Origin: Coprobacter secundus
GTDB taxonomy: Bacteria; Bacteroidota; Bacteroidia; Bacteroidales; Coprobacteraceae
Assembly (NCBI GenBank): GCA_000803105.1
Contig: JTDA01000029.1
Location: forward strand, 1 to 18,842
Length of the DNA stretch: 18,842 nucleotides
Direction: 5' to 3'
Shown here: positions 1-8,244 of the stretch, one piece after another
Layout of the letters: every line of letters starts with the position of its first letter
Numbering within the stretch: the stretch's first letter is position 1
Notes under the pieces: generated by a model
What the model was told of the DNA's origin: nothing
Database searches by the model: none
The model's input: only the letters and a program-made list of their open reading frames with translations
Translations under genes and position numbers: made by a program

Positions 1-591
1 TTTATAATATATGGTATAAGTATTTTTTGAAATACTACGATATTCTTTAGCTTTAAGTATTCCAAAATTTGAGGGGGTAAAAGCTCCTATATGTAGGTGT
101 TCTTTAAAATCTACTGAGGATGTTCCTAGAGCTTTAAAAAGGCTCTCTTTAGCAGACCACATGATAAGAGTATGAATAATCTCATTTTTTGAATCTAAAA
201 ACTCTATTTCTTCTTTATTGAGAAATTTGGACTTGACTTTTAGTACTTTATCTGATATTTTTTCAACGTCAATGCCTATTGGATAGATTGGGTGAAATGC
301 TAATGCGATACAATTTTCTGTATGGGAAATGGAGATATTTCCTGTTTTTCCTTTTAATACAGGTTTGCCATCAGGAGTATATTCAATCTTTGTTTCTGAT
401 TTGAATATTTTCTTTAGTAAAATTCTTGGTATTAACCATTCTTTTTTACGTTTTTCTAACTTTATATTATTTAAAGATTCTCTCCATTTCTCTGGGATAC
501 TTACATTTTTTAATAAAAATGAGATTTCTTCTTCTGGTTCCCAAAGAAAAATTTGTGTTCCATTTATCTTAATTTCTTCTATGAGAGGCAT
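1..591 (-). CDS. 4'-phosphopantetheinyl transferase, Sfp type (partial, 3' end beyond window)
   Basis: This enzyme transfers the phosphopantetheine arm of coenzyme A to a serine of carrier proteins (fatty-acid ACP or polyketide/peptide carriers). I translated the minus strand from the ATG at 591 and found an unbroken frame of 197 codons running off the left edge, so the C-terminus is missing. Family marks are clear: GKPVL (about 75-79), SISH (87-90), the Mg-binding GIDVE (106-110, Asp108 and Glu110) and WSAKE..FK (145-153). The family is usually 200-240 residues, so only the tail is lost. The start overlaps the end of gldD by 23 bp, which suggests translational coupling in the ssb-gldE-gldD group. 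Whether its target is the primary ACP or another carrier cannot be told from sequence. Confidence 0.9.
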   Translation of the reverse strand, partial: MPLIEEIKINGTQIFLWEPEEEISFLLKNVSIPEKWRESLNNIKLEKRKKEWLIPRILLKKIFKSETKIEYTPDGKPVLKGKTGNISISHTENCIALAFHPIYPIGIDVEKISDKVLKVKSKFLNKEEIEFLDSKNEIIHTLIMWSAKESLFKALGTSSVDFKEHLHIGAFTPSNFGILKAKEYRSISKNTYTIYYK

Positions 592-1209
592 TGTTTTGAT
601 TATGAATTTTGAAAGTTTCAATAAGGTGGATGATGTCTGATTTTAAGTAATCTAATACGGGAGCTATAGAATCATTTCGGATTGGAAAATCAAAATAGAG
701 GGCACCTCTAAAAAGGTATTTACTACTGTCTGTTATTGTAAATTGTATGGGGGTTGCAGTATTTCCTTGAAGCTGATATAAAGTTGCATATAGGTTGTTT
801 ATTGAGTCGGTGTAATTTTGAGCGGTTATTTGTTCTGCTTTTATACTATGTTGATAAACCAAACTTTTATTTTCATCTAATAATTGATAAATATTTTGAA
901 GTTTGTTTGCTGGACGATAGCTACAATATAAAGTTGCATGATAGCGTGGATATATGATATTAATCCACTCGCTTACGATATGATTTGTGTCATTGACTGT
1001 ATAGGCTGAAGCTGCTATTTCAAAGTTTATTGGCAAATTGGAATTTATAGATTGATAAGAAGAAGTGTCAGGATCAATACGAAAAAATGCATTAGGTTTT
1101 GGAATAACTTCTTGGCGACAACTAATTAAGGTTATGCAGATTAATATTAATGATAATATCCATAATGAATAGATATAGTGTTTTTTTTGTTCGATCTTTT
1201 GATTTTCAC
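569..1209 (-). CDS. gldD: Gliding motility lipoprotein GldD, with an apparent frame break near its start
   Basis: GldD is a lipoprotein of the Bacteroidetes gliding/type IX secretion gene set, conserved also in non-motile Bacteroidales and usually next to gldE. The frame ending at 569 encodes a signal peptide with lipobox LISC (Cys codon 1120-1118), then PKPNAFFRID, WINIIYP and a C-terminal PVLDYLKSDIIHLIETF, all GldD-like. Mature length is about 183 residues. The frame is open back to a TGA at 1216-1214 but has no ATG, GTG, TTG or CTG before the lipobox; the first TTG (1036) lies after it. A GTG at 1209, 10 nt after the gldE stop, is in another frame and joins the lipoprotein frame only by a -1 shift (or one extra A) in the A8 run at 1188-1181. 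That would give a 213-residue protein starting MKIKRSNKKKHYIYS. A rare start (ATA 1213 or ATC 1195) is the alternative. Confidence 0.8.
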
Positions 1210-1219
1210 GTATTCAAAT

Positions 1220-2560
1220 TTATTTATTAATTTCTTTATCTGAATTTTCTTGAGGTGTTATTTTTACCTTAACTTTTATGATACGGCGTTTGTTCATTTC
1301 AAGTACAACAAAAGTATAAATTCCATAATTAATTTTTTCTTTAGCAATAGGAAAGTCTTGTTTTATTTCTAGAATAAGACCCGCTAAAGTTTCTGCTTCA
1401 TCTGAAATTTCTACAAAATCACTTTCTGGTATTCCTGTTATTTTATAGAAGTCATTAAGTAAGGTTTTTCCTTCGAAAATATAAGTATTATTATCTATTT
1501 TAGTATATTGTTTTTCTTCTTCGTCGTATTCGTCGCTTATTTCTCCAACAATTTCCTCCAGTATATCTTCCATTGTAACGATACCTGATGTACCTCCAAA
1601 TTCATCGACAACAATCGCCATATGTATTTTTCGAGAGCGAAATTCCTCTAATAGATCATCTATCATTTTCATCTCTGGGACAAAATATGGATTTCTTAGT
1701 AGATTTTGCCAGTGGAAATTTTCGTCTCTATCTAAATATGGTAGTAGATCTTTTATATAGATGATTCCTTTAATATTGTCTTCATTTCCATCATATACAG
1801 GTAATCTGGAATAGCCGTTTTCGACAATATTTTTAATCAGATTTTTGAAGTTGGTTTTTATATCAATATCAGTCATGTCGATTCGGGAAGTCATAATTTC
1901 AGCGACTGTTTTTCCTCCAAATTTGATAATCCCTTCGAGCATTGCTTTTTCTTCATTAATATCGACTTTTGTCATTTCTAAAGCTTGAGAAAGTTCGTTC
2001 ATCGATATATTTATATTTTTATGAGAAATATGTTTGTTTATGAGTTGTGTAGATTTTACTAAAAAGTTTCCTAATGGATAAAAAACTTTTTGGAGAATTT
2101 GCAATGTGTGGGATGCTTTGCGTGCAAATTTTAAAGCATTATGACTGGCATAAATTTTAGGCATTATTTCTCCAAATAGAAGTAATAGAAAAGTTAAGAT
2201 TATCGTTTGAAAGATAAATCCTAAAATGGGTGTATTTGAAAAATCTATTATATTGTTGATAAAAAATGTACATAGCATAACTACTGCAACATTTACTAAG
2301 TTATTAGCAATGAGAATAGTTGCTAATAGATATTCTGAACGAGTTAATAGGGACTTGATAAGAATATCTTGTGGCTCTCTCTCTTCTTCCAATTCATTTA
2401 TATCTTGTGGAGAGAGTGAAAAAAAAGCAATTTCAGAGGCTGAAATAAAAGCCGAAAATCCGAGAAATACAACCGCAAATATAAGCGTAATAATATCCCC
2501 TACAGAAGCAGGTGAAAAAGTCAAAGATGAAAATAGTAACGGTAAACTATCCGGGTCCAA
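1220..2560 (-). CDS. gldE: GldE, CorC/HlyC-family membrane protein with CBS pair
   Basis: This is a CNNM/CorC-family inner-membrane protein of 446 residues; in Bacteroidetes the copy next to gldD is named GldE. Domains in order: hydrophobic segments in a DUF21/CNNM region at about 20-165, with SASEIAFFSLS at 40-50 and GEIMPK at 130-135; a CBS-domain pair at about 220-340 that includes EIMTSR (221-226), SRLPVYDG (251-258) and VDEFGGTSGIV (318-328); and a C-terminal CorC_HlyC domain from about 355. The best start is TTG at 2560 (MDPDSLP); I recall Bacteroidales homologues also starting MDP. No ATG exists upstream in frame before a TAG. Transport of Mg or Co is known for relatives, but GldE's own role is poorly defined. 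It probably works together with GldD. Confidence 0.9.
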   Translation of the reverse strand: MDPDSLPLLFSSLTFSPASVGDIITLIFAVVFLGFSAFISASEIAFFSLSPQDINELEEEREPQDILIKSLLTRSEYLLATILIANNLVNVAVVMLCTFFINNIIDFSNTPILGFIFQTIILTFLLLLFGEIMPKIYASHNALKFARKASHTLQILQKVFYPLGNFLVKSTQLINKHISHKNINISMNELSQALEMTKVDINEEKAMLEGIIKFGGKTVAEIMTSRIDMTDIDIKTNFKNLIKNIVENGYSRLPVYDGNEDNIKGIIYIKDLLPYLDRDENFHWQNLLRNPYFVPEMKMIDDLLEEFRSRKIHMAIVVDEFGGTSGIVTMEDILEEIVGEISDEYDEEEKQYTKIDNNTYIFEGKTLLNDFYKITGIPESDFVEISDEAETLAGLILEIKQDFPIAKEKINYGIYTFVVLEMNKRRIIKVKVKITPQENSDKEINK

Positions 2561-2616
2561 AATATATGTATTAGTTAAACAATAGAGTAAATATCCATAA
2601 TGCTATTTACCCAAAA

Positions 2617-2660
2617 TATACGAATACTTTCATTCTCAAAAGAGTGAAAGTATTCGTATA
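2617..2660 (-). terminator. Hairpin between ssb and gldE, probable terminator
   Basis: A perfect 16-bp stem (2617-2632 with 2645-2660), extended by CTC/GAG (2635-2637 with 2642-2644) around an AAAA loop. On the minus strand, downstream of ssb, it is followed by only four Ts, so it may terminate weakly or act as an mRNA end or processing site rather than a full barrier to gldE transcription. Confidence 0.6.
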
Positions 2661-2695
2661 GAACAACTTGTCCTATGCAAAGGTACTATTTTTTG

Positions 2696-3166
2696 TTAGA
2701 ATGGCAAATCATCGATTTGATTATTTTCATCGAAAGAATTGCTTGATGTCGATTGTCCCGAAGACGTTGGTTGAGGATATGTGTTTTGAGCTGGGCCATA
2801 ATTATTCCCAGAAATTGTGTTGGACTGGTCAGCACGTCTGCCAAGGAGTTCCATATTGTCGGCATAGATTTCTGTTGTATATCGTCGAATACCATTTTGG
2901 TCATCCCAAGATCGAGTACGTAATTTGCCTTCTATATATACCTGTGTTCCTTTTTTTACATATTGTTCTGTGATTTTAGCTAATCCTCTCCAAAGAACAA
3001 TATTATGCCATTCCGTTTTGTCTGGAATTTGAATTCCAGCTGATGTTGTATATCCTCTTTCTGTAGTGGCTAATGTAAAACTGGCTACACATACATTATT
3101 ATCAAGATATCTAATGTCTGGATCTTTTCCGACATTGCCAATCAGTATAACCTTATTTACAGACAT
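2696..3166 (-). CDS. ssb: Single-stranded DNA-binding protein
   Basis: SSB coats single-stranded DNA in replication, recombination and repair and recruits partner proteins through its tail. The 156-residue product has an N-terminal OB fold (about 1-105) starting MSVNKVILIGNVGKDP, with TEWHNIVLWRGLA and KGTQVYIEGKL, both typical of bacterial SSB. A low-complexity Asn/Gln/Ser-rich linker follows, then the acidic tip IDDLPF that binds SSB-interacting proteins. It precedes gldE on the same strand with a hairpin between them. A -7-like box at 3194-3201 suggests its own promoter, separate from the arginine cluster. Confidence 0.97.
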   Translation of the reverse strand: MSVNKVILIGNVGKDPDIRYLDNNVCVASFTLATTERGYTTSAGIQIPDKTEWHNIVLWRGLAKITEQYVKKGTQVYIEGKLRTRSWDDQNGIRRYTTEIYADNMELLGRRADQSNTISGNNYGPAQNTYPQPTSSGQSTSSNSFDENNQIDDLPF

Positions 3167-3193
3167 GAATTAATGTTTTAAAAGTTTGTCTAT

Positions 3194-3201
3194 CAAATTT
3201 A
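3194..3201 (-). promoter_or_regulatory. Candidate -7 promoter box for ssb
   Basis: On the minus strand this reads TAAATTTG, matching the Bacteroidetes -7 consensus TAnnTTTG. It lies 28-35 bp upstream of the ssb ATG. I see no TTG at the -33 position, so support is partial. Confidence 0.45.
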
Positions 3202-3268
3202 CAAGAAATTCTGGTAATTTAATTTTTGGTTGATATAAATTAACTTATATTTTGTTTCGAATAGTTCT

Positions 3269-4054
3269 TTATCGAGAAGCTTTTAATCCACGAATTATGG
3301 CTGATGTAAAACCTGCATGTTCCATCTCATTTAGGCCTTTTATTGTAATGCCTCCTGGGGTGGTAACCTTATCAATTTCTTCTTCAGGATGAGATTGATT
3401 GTGTATAAGGAGTTCTGCAGCACCTTTTACTGTTTGTGAAACTATTTCTTTAGCTTGATGTGCATATAATCCCATTTCAATTCCACCTTCTATCGCTGCT
3501 CGTATATATCTTAAAGCAAATGCTGTACCACAAGAACCTAATGCTGTAGCTGCACCTATCAGACGTTCTTCTATAAGGATTGATTTGCCTAATTCATTAA
3601 ATATGGATAGAATAAGCTCTTCTTGTTCTGTACTGGCATTATATGAGGCTATGGCAGTCATACTTTCTTTTATAGAGATAGCAGTATTTGGTATTACACG
3701 AAACATTGCAAGAGTCCCTTTGGTACATCTGAATAATTTGTCAAGGTATTCAAATGGGACACCAGCTACAACTGATACTATGATTTGTTTATTATTGATG
3801 TATGGAGCTATTTCTTTTGCAATTTTATCGATGAGCCAAGGTTTTACAGCTATAATAATAATATTGGCATTTTTTATTGCTTCCGAATTGTTTTTGGAAG
3901 TATTTATATCTTTATTAAAGCTTTTTATAGCATCTAAAGTTTTTTGAGTAGCTGCTGTTACAGTGATATCTGTTGTATTGATTAATACACTTTGGGCTAA
4001 TCCTTTTGCGATTGCTCCACCCATATTACCAGCACCTATAATGGAGATTTTCAT
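3269..4054 (-). CDS. proC: Pyrroline-5-carboxylate reductase
   Basis: ProC reduces 1-pyrroline-5-carboxylate to proline with NAD(P)H, the last step of proline synthesis. The 261-residue protein opens with the Rossmann dinucleotide motif IGAGNMGGAIAKG (6-18), carries FRVIPNTA in the middle and ends with the family signature TTPGGITIKGLNEMEHAGF near 231-249. Length is normal (about 260-280). It is the last gene of the arginine cluster, 99 bp after argD on the same strand; glutamate semialdehyde links the two pathways. No clear terminator separates it from ssb. Confidence 0.96.
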   Translation of the reverse strand: MKISIIGAGNMGGAIAKGLAQSVLINTTDITVTAATQKTLDAIKSFNKDINTSKNNSEAIKNANIIIIAVKPWLIDKIAKEIAPYINNKQIIVSVVAGVPFEYLDKLFRCTKGTLAMFRVIPNTAISIKESMTAIASYNASTEQEELILSIFNELGKSILIEERLIGAATALGSCGTAFALRYIRAAIEGGIEMGLYAHQAKEIVSQTVKGAAELLIHNQSHPEEEIDKVTTPGGITIKGLNEMEHAGFTSAIIRGLKASR

Positions 4055-4153
4055 TGTATAATTTATTAAGAATTTGTAAAGATATTATTTTGGAATAGAT
4101 TGATAATGAAATAAGAATATCATTATTCATAATTTTTTATATGTAAAGTGTTT

Positions 4154-5278
4154 TTAAATCAAAATATTTTTAAGCCTTGAGACAAATATATCAGCTTGTT
4201 CTTTTGTGAGGCAAAGTGGCGGTAATAATCTGATAACATTGGTTCCTGAAACTCCAGTGAAAACTTTCTGTTCAAACAATAATTTTGTGCGCAGTTCTTT
4301 TACTGGTTGTTCGAATTCTAGGCCTATCATTAAGCCTTGTCCTCTTACTTCTTTAATTTGAGGGATAGTTTTTAATTGTTTCATTAGATATTCTCCTACT
4401 TTGGCAGCATTGTTAATGAGATTTTCTTTTTCCATGATATTAAGAACTGCGATAGCGGCTGAGCAACCTAAATGATTCCCTCCAAAAGTAGTACCTAACA
4501 TTCCGTATGAGGGAGTAAACATTGGGTTTATTAAAACTCCACCAATCGGAAATCCATTTCCCATACCTTTCGCGATTGTGATTAAGTCTGGGCGAATGTT
4601 ACTATATTGGTGAGCAAAGAATTTTCCACTGCGTCCATATCCCGATTGTATTTCGTCAAGAATTAGTACTATGTTATTTTCGCTACATATTTCCCTTAAA
4701 TCTTGCATGAAATCTATTTTAGGAATTTGTATGCCTCCTATGCCTTGTATGCCTTCGATAATTATAGCACAAACATCTCCTTTTACAACTTCTCTTTTTA
4801 CAGCATTTACATCATTTAGAGGTAAGTAACTTACTTCAAACGTACCGTTAATAGGTGCAATAATTTTAGGGTTGTCGGTAACATTTACTGCTGCGGAGGT
4901 TCTTCCGTGGAAAGATTTTTTGAAAGCGATTACTTTTTTCTTTCCAGTATGGAATGATGCAAGTTTTAATGCATTTTCATTTGCTTCAGCTCCGGAGTTT
5001 ATTAAAAAAAGAGAATAGTCATCGTACCCAGATTGTTTTCCTAATTTTTCTGCCAATTGAATTTGTAAACGGTTGATGACAGAATTCGAATAAAATATCA
5101 GTTTCTTGGCTTGTTCAGTAAGACATTCTGTAAAATATGGGTGTGTGTGACCTATAGATATTACTGCATGACCACCGTATAGGTCTAAATATTCATTGCC
5201 ATTTATATCGTAAGTGTAACACCCTTTTCCTTTGATAATTTCGATATTGAATAAGGGATAAACATCAAATAAGTTCAT
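4154..5278 (-). CDS. argD: Acetylornithine (or succinylornithine) aminotransferase
   Basis: This class III PLP aminotransferase makes N-acylornithine from N-acylglutamate semialdehyde, with glutamate as amino donor. The 374 residues include SGAEANE (95-101), LDEIQSGYGRSGKFFA (207-222) with the PLP-contacting Asp208, and the Schiff-base lysine Lys237 in IAKGMGNGFPIGG. It is somewhat shorter than the usual 390-400. It sits between argC and proC on the same strand, which favours biosynthetic ArgD over GABA or ornithine-delta aminotransferases. Bacteroides species are known to use succinylated intermediates in arginine synthesis, so the true substrate may be N-succinyl rather than N-acetyl; the sequence does not decide this for me. 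Confidence 0.93.
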   Translation of the reverse strand: MNLFDVYPLFNIEIIKGKGCYTYDINGNEYLDLYGGHAVISIGHTHPYFTECLTEQAKKLIFYSNSVINRLQIQLAEKLGKQSGYDDYSLFLINSGAEANENALKLASFHTGKKKVIAFKKSFHGRTSAAVNVTDNPKIIAPINGTFEVSYLPLNDVNAVKREVVKGDVCAIIIEGIQGIGGIQIPKIDFMQDLREICSENNIVLILDEIQSGYGRSGKFFAHQYSNIRPDLITIAKGMGNGFPIGGVLINPMFTPSYGMLGTTFGGNHLGCSAAIAVLNIMEKENLINNAAKVGEYLMKQLKTIPQIKEVRGQGLMIGLEFEQPVKELRTKLLFEQKVFTGVSGTNVIRLLPPLCLTKEQADIFVSRLKNILI

Positions 5279-5336
5279 TTTACTTTTTGATTTTAGTTAT
5301 GAAATAATTATATGCAGATTAGCTTGTTACTGTGGA

Positions 5337-6305
5337 TTAAAAAGCTGATGGCTTTAATCGTAAGCCAACAGTTTCTTCCAGTCCAAAAAGTAGGTTCATA
5401 TTGTGAACAGCTTGGCCAGAAGCACCTTTTAATAAGTTATCTATCATTGAGACTATTAGTAATTTGTCATCATGCTTTTCGAGATAAATTAAACATTTAT
5501 TAGTGTTTATTACTTGTTTGAGGTCTGGATTTTTATCTGTAATGAAAACGAATGAATGATCATCATAATATTCGTTATATATACGTTTTATTTCTTCTAT
5601 GTTTATATTGCAGGCAAGATACGATGTTGCGAATATACCTCGTGAGAAATTTCCTCGTACTGGTATGAAATCAATGTCTGTATTGAAACTATTTTGTAAC
5701 TGGTTCAAACTTTGCTTTATTTCTGCAAGATGTTGATGAGTGAATGGTTTATATATCGATATATTGTCATTTCTCCAACTAAAATGTGAAGTAGCTGATG
5801 GTTTTTGTCCTGCACCGGTTGAACCTGTAATAGCATTTACATGTATTGTGCTATTAAGTAAAAGGTTCTTGGCTAAAGGTAATAATGCTAGCTGTATTGC
5901 TGTTGCAAAACATCCGGGGTTAGCTATATGGGAAGCCTTTATTATGTGTTTTCTATTTAGTTCGGGGAGTCCATATATAAAGTTATGATTATCATTCTTG
6001 ATACGATAATCCATAGAAAGGTCAATCACCTTTAATCTTTCGGGCAAAGGATGATTTTCGATAAATTTTTTTGTATCGCCATGAGCAGTGCAAAAGAATA
6101 ATACATCTATTTCATTTAGTGGTAACTGGTCTGTGAATATTAAATTTGTTTCTCCTAGCAGTCCAGCATGGACATCGGTGATTTTATTTCCGGCATTACT
6201 ACTACTATTAACGAAAACAATTTCTACGTCGGGGTGGTTTATCAATATACGGATAAGCTCTCCGGCTGTATAACCTGCACCACCAATAATTCCAGCTTTA
6301 ATCAT
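5337..6305 (-). CDS. argC: N-acetyl(succinyl)-gamma-glutamyl-phosphate reductase
   Basis: ArgC reduces N-acylglutamyl phosphate to the semialdehyde using NADPH, the third step of arginine synthesis. The 322-residue protein begins IIGGAGYTAGELIRILINHP, the NADP-binding start of the family. It has the catalytic cysteine at 132 in NPGCFATA, the region GSTGAGQ (161-167), and the substrate-side histidines in THQHLAEI (189-196). VRGNFSRGIFAT is also typical. It lies 77 bp after argG, with a strong hairpin in the gap, and 58 bp before argD. Confidence 0.96.
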   Translation of the reverse strand: MIKAGIIGGAGYTAGELIRILINHPDVEIVFVNSSSNAGNKITDVHAGLLGETNLIFTDQLPLNEIDVLFFCTAHGDTKKFIENHPLPERLKVIDLSMDYRIKNDNHNFIYGLPELNRKHIIKASHIANPGCFATAIQLALLPLAKNLLLNSTIHVNAITGSTGAGQKPSATSHFSWRNDNISIYKPFTHQHLAEIKQSLNQLQNSFNTDIDFIPVRGNFSRGIFATSYLACNINIEEIKRIYNEYYDDHSFVFITDKNPDLKQVINTNKCLIYLEKHDDKLLIVSMIDNLLKGASGQAVHNMNLLFGLEETVGLRLKPSAF

Positions 6306-6335
6306 ATTTTATATAAAAACAGTAAAAAATTATAT

Positions 6336-6363
6336 TACCGATAGAATTTTAATTCTATCGGTA
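6336..6363 (-). terminator. Hairpin between argG and argC
   Basis: A perfect 13-bp inverted repeat (6336-6348 with 6351-6363, TT between the arms). On the minus strand a T6 run follows about seven bases after the stem. It resembles an intrinsic terminator placed inside the cluster, and may lower argCD-proC expression relative to argR-argG or mark a processing point. I see no TAnnTTTG box in the gap for a separate argC promoter. Confidence 0.6.
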
Positions 6364-6382
6364 TTTATTTGTTATACTTTAA

Positions 6383-7585
6383 TTATTTTTTATTCTTATT
6401 TTGTACAGAATAGTAAACTTTCATTTGGGTTCCTAATATTTTAGTAAACCCTTTCACATCATCAGCTGTCCAGGCTTTATTTACTTCTCCATATTCTCCA
6501 AAATCTGATTTCATTAAATCGAAGTCGCTTTCAACGCCAACTAAAACATAGTGATATGGTTTTAGATTTACGATTACTCGTCCAGTAACATTTTGTTGGG
6601 AGCTTTGTAAAAATGCTTCCATGTCCCGCATTACAGGTTCAAGATATTGCGCTTCATGTAAGAACATTCCATACCAGGTTCCTATTTGTTCTTTCCAATA
6701 TTGTTGCCATTTGGTGAGAGTATGCTTTTCAAGCATTTTATGAGCGTTTATAATAATTATAGGGGCTGCGGCTTCAAATCCGACTCTCCCTTTTATACCG
6801 ATGATGGTATCGCCGATATGCATATCTCGTCCAATTGCGTATTTTCCTGCTATTGTTTCTATTTCTTGTATGGCAGCAACTTTATTAGTGTATTTTTTGC
6901 CATTTACTGCTGCGATTTCCCCTGATTCAAAATCAATAGTAAGAATCTCTTCTCCTTTTGCGATCATTTGTGAAGGATAAGCTTCTTCGGGAAGAGTTTG
7001 GTTGCTTTTTAATGTTTCTTTTCCTCCTATGCTAGTTCCCCATAGACCTTTGTTTATGGAATATTCCATTTTTTTGAAATCAGCTTCAAACCCATGTTTT
7101 TTTAAATAATCAATTTCATATTCACGAGTAAGAGTCATATCTCTAGTAGGGGTCAATATTCTGATATTAGGTGCCAGGATTTGGAATGTAAGGTCAAACC
7201 GAACTTGGTCGTTTCCTGCTCCAGTACTTCCATGTGCAACATAATCGGCACCTATTTCTTTTGCATAATTGATAATAGCAATAGCTTGGAATATCCGTTC
7301 AGAACTTACAGATATAGGATAAGTTCCATTTCTGAGAACATTACCGAATATCATATACTTTATGCTTTTATTATAATATTCCTGAGTGATATCTAAGGAA
7401 ACATGCTTGACTGCTCCTAGTTTATAAGCTTTTTCTTCAATGGACTTTAATTCATTTTTATCAAAACCTCCTGTATTTGCTATTGCTGTATAAAGTTCGT
7501 ATCCACAATCTTCTGTCAGATATTTCGCACAAAATGATGTGTCGAGGCCGCCACTAAACGCTAGTACAACTTTTTCTTTTTTCAT
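6383..7585 (-). CDS. argG: Argininosuccinate synthase
   Basis: ArgG joins citrulline and aspartate with ATP to form argininosuccinate, the step before the ArgH lyase. The 400-residue product opens with the PP-loop motif AFSGGLDTSFCAKYL (9-23) and has AHGSTGAGNDQVRFD (117-131), diagnostic for the family and involved in ATP and aspartate binding. Length matches the usual 395-410. It follows the GNAT gene by only 32 bp. argH, argB and the carbamoyltransferase gene are not in this window and must lie elsewhere. Confidence 0.97.
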   Translation of the reverse strand: MKKEKVVLAFSGGLDTSFCAKYLTEDCGYELYTAIANTGGFDKNELKSIEEKAYKLGAVKHVSLDITQEYYNKSIKYMIFGNVLRNGTYPISVSSERIFQAIAIINYAKEIGADYVAHGSTGAGNDQVRFDLTFQILAPNIRILTPTRDMTLTREYEIDYLKKHGFEADFKKMEYSINKGLWGTSIGGKETLKSNQTLPEEAYPSQMIAKGEEILTIDFESGEIAAVNGKKYTNKVAAIQEIETIAGKYAIGRDMHIGDTIIGIKGRVGFEAAAPIIIINAHKMLEKHTLTKWQQYWKEQIGTWYGMFLHEAQYLEPVMRDMEAFLQSSQQNVTGRVIVNLKPYHYVLVGVESDFDLMKSDFGEYGEVNKAWTADDVKGFTKILGTQMKVYYSVQNKNKK

Positions 7586-7617
7586 AATTGATGTATTTTA
7601 ATCATTTAATAATCTTT

Positions 7618-8181
7618 TTATTTTTCGTTTTGCCCCTCGTCGTGTTTAGCATGCGGGTCAAAAAGCATTCCAGTGCAAAGACACATTCGTTTGTTGGTTC
7701 TTTGTAGTATATCGTAATTTACACAACTTTGACAACCTTTCCAGAATGCTTCATCGTCAGTAAGCTCAGAAAAAGTAACAGGGCGATATCCTAATTCGGA
7801 GTTAATTTTCATCACAGCCAAGCCAGTTGTTAGTCCGAATATTTTGGCATCGGGAAACATACTGCGAGAAAGATCGAAAACTTTTCGTTTTATTCTTTTT
7901 GCAAGACCGTGACCTCTATAATTTTCAACAACAATCAATCCTGAATTGGCGACAAATTTTTTATTACTCCAGCTTTCGATATATGCAAATCCTGCAAATT
8001 TGTCTCCATCCAAAGCAATGATGGCTTTACCTTCTAACATTTTTTGTTTTACATATTCTGGAGATCTTTTTGCAATACCGGTACCTCTTACTTTTGCTGC
8101 TTTCTCAATTGTATCGAGGATGATGTCTACGTATTTCAAGTGTTTCTCGCTTGCTACAATTACTTTAATTGTATCTTCCAT
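7618..8181 (-). CDS. GNAT acyltransferase of the arginine cluster, candidate glutamate N-acyltransferase
   Basis: A 187-residue GNAT-fold protein. The acyl-CoA pyrophosphate loop is visible as ENYRGHGLAKRIKRKVF (86-102), followed by a GNAT-like FGLTTGLAVMKINSELGYRPV (115-135). The C-terminal part carries four cysteines, C150-x2-C153 and C167-x-C169, which could bind a metal; many GNATs lack this. Position between argR and argG, with tight spacing (63 and 32 bp), argues for the first step of arginine synthesis, acylation of glutamate. As I recall, the equivalent Bacteroides gene has been linked by genetics to N-acyl(succinyl)glutamate synthesis. The fold and context are seen in the sequence; substrate and acyl donor are inferred. 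Confidence 0.8.
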   Translation of the reverse strand: MEDTIKVIVASEKHLKYVDIILDTIEKAAKVRGTGIAKRSPEYVKQKMLEGKAIIALDGDKFAGFAYIESWSNKKFVANSGLIVVENYRGHGLAKRIKRKVFDLSRSMFPDAKIFGLTTGLAVMKINSELGYRPVTFSELTDDEAFWKGCQSCVNYDILQRTNKRMCLCTGMLFDPHAKHDEGQNEK

Positions 8182-8244
8182 TTTTCTTTCAAATAATGTT
8201 CTAATTTAATTGATGCGATTTTATTATTTTAGTTTGTTATCTTT

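Noticed and set aside
329..640. 103-residue plus-strand reading frame
   Set aside because: Antisense to the phosphopantetheinyl transferase and gldD, both of which have clear family motifs on the minus strand.
569..1036. GldD starting at TTG 1036
   Set aside because: This start lies after the lipobox and the conserved PKPNAFFRID segment, so it would lose the membrane anchor.
1201..1212. TTTCACGTATTC as a parS half-site
   Set aside because: Only the left half matches and it lies in the gldE-gldD junction, far from parAB.
2668..2973. 101-residue plus-strand reading frame
   Set aside because: Antisense to ssb, which is unambiguous.
4100..4129. Inverted repeat between argD and proC
   Set aside because: Only about seven AT-rich base pairs and no T run; too weak to call a terminator.
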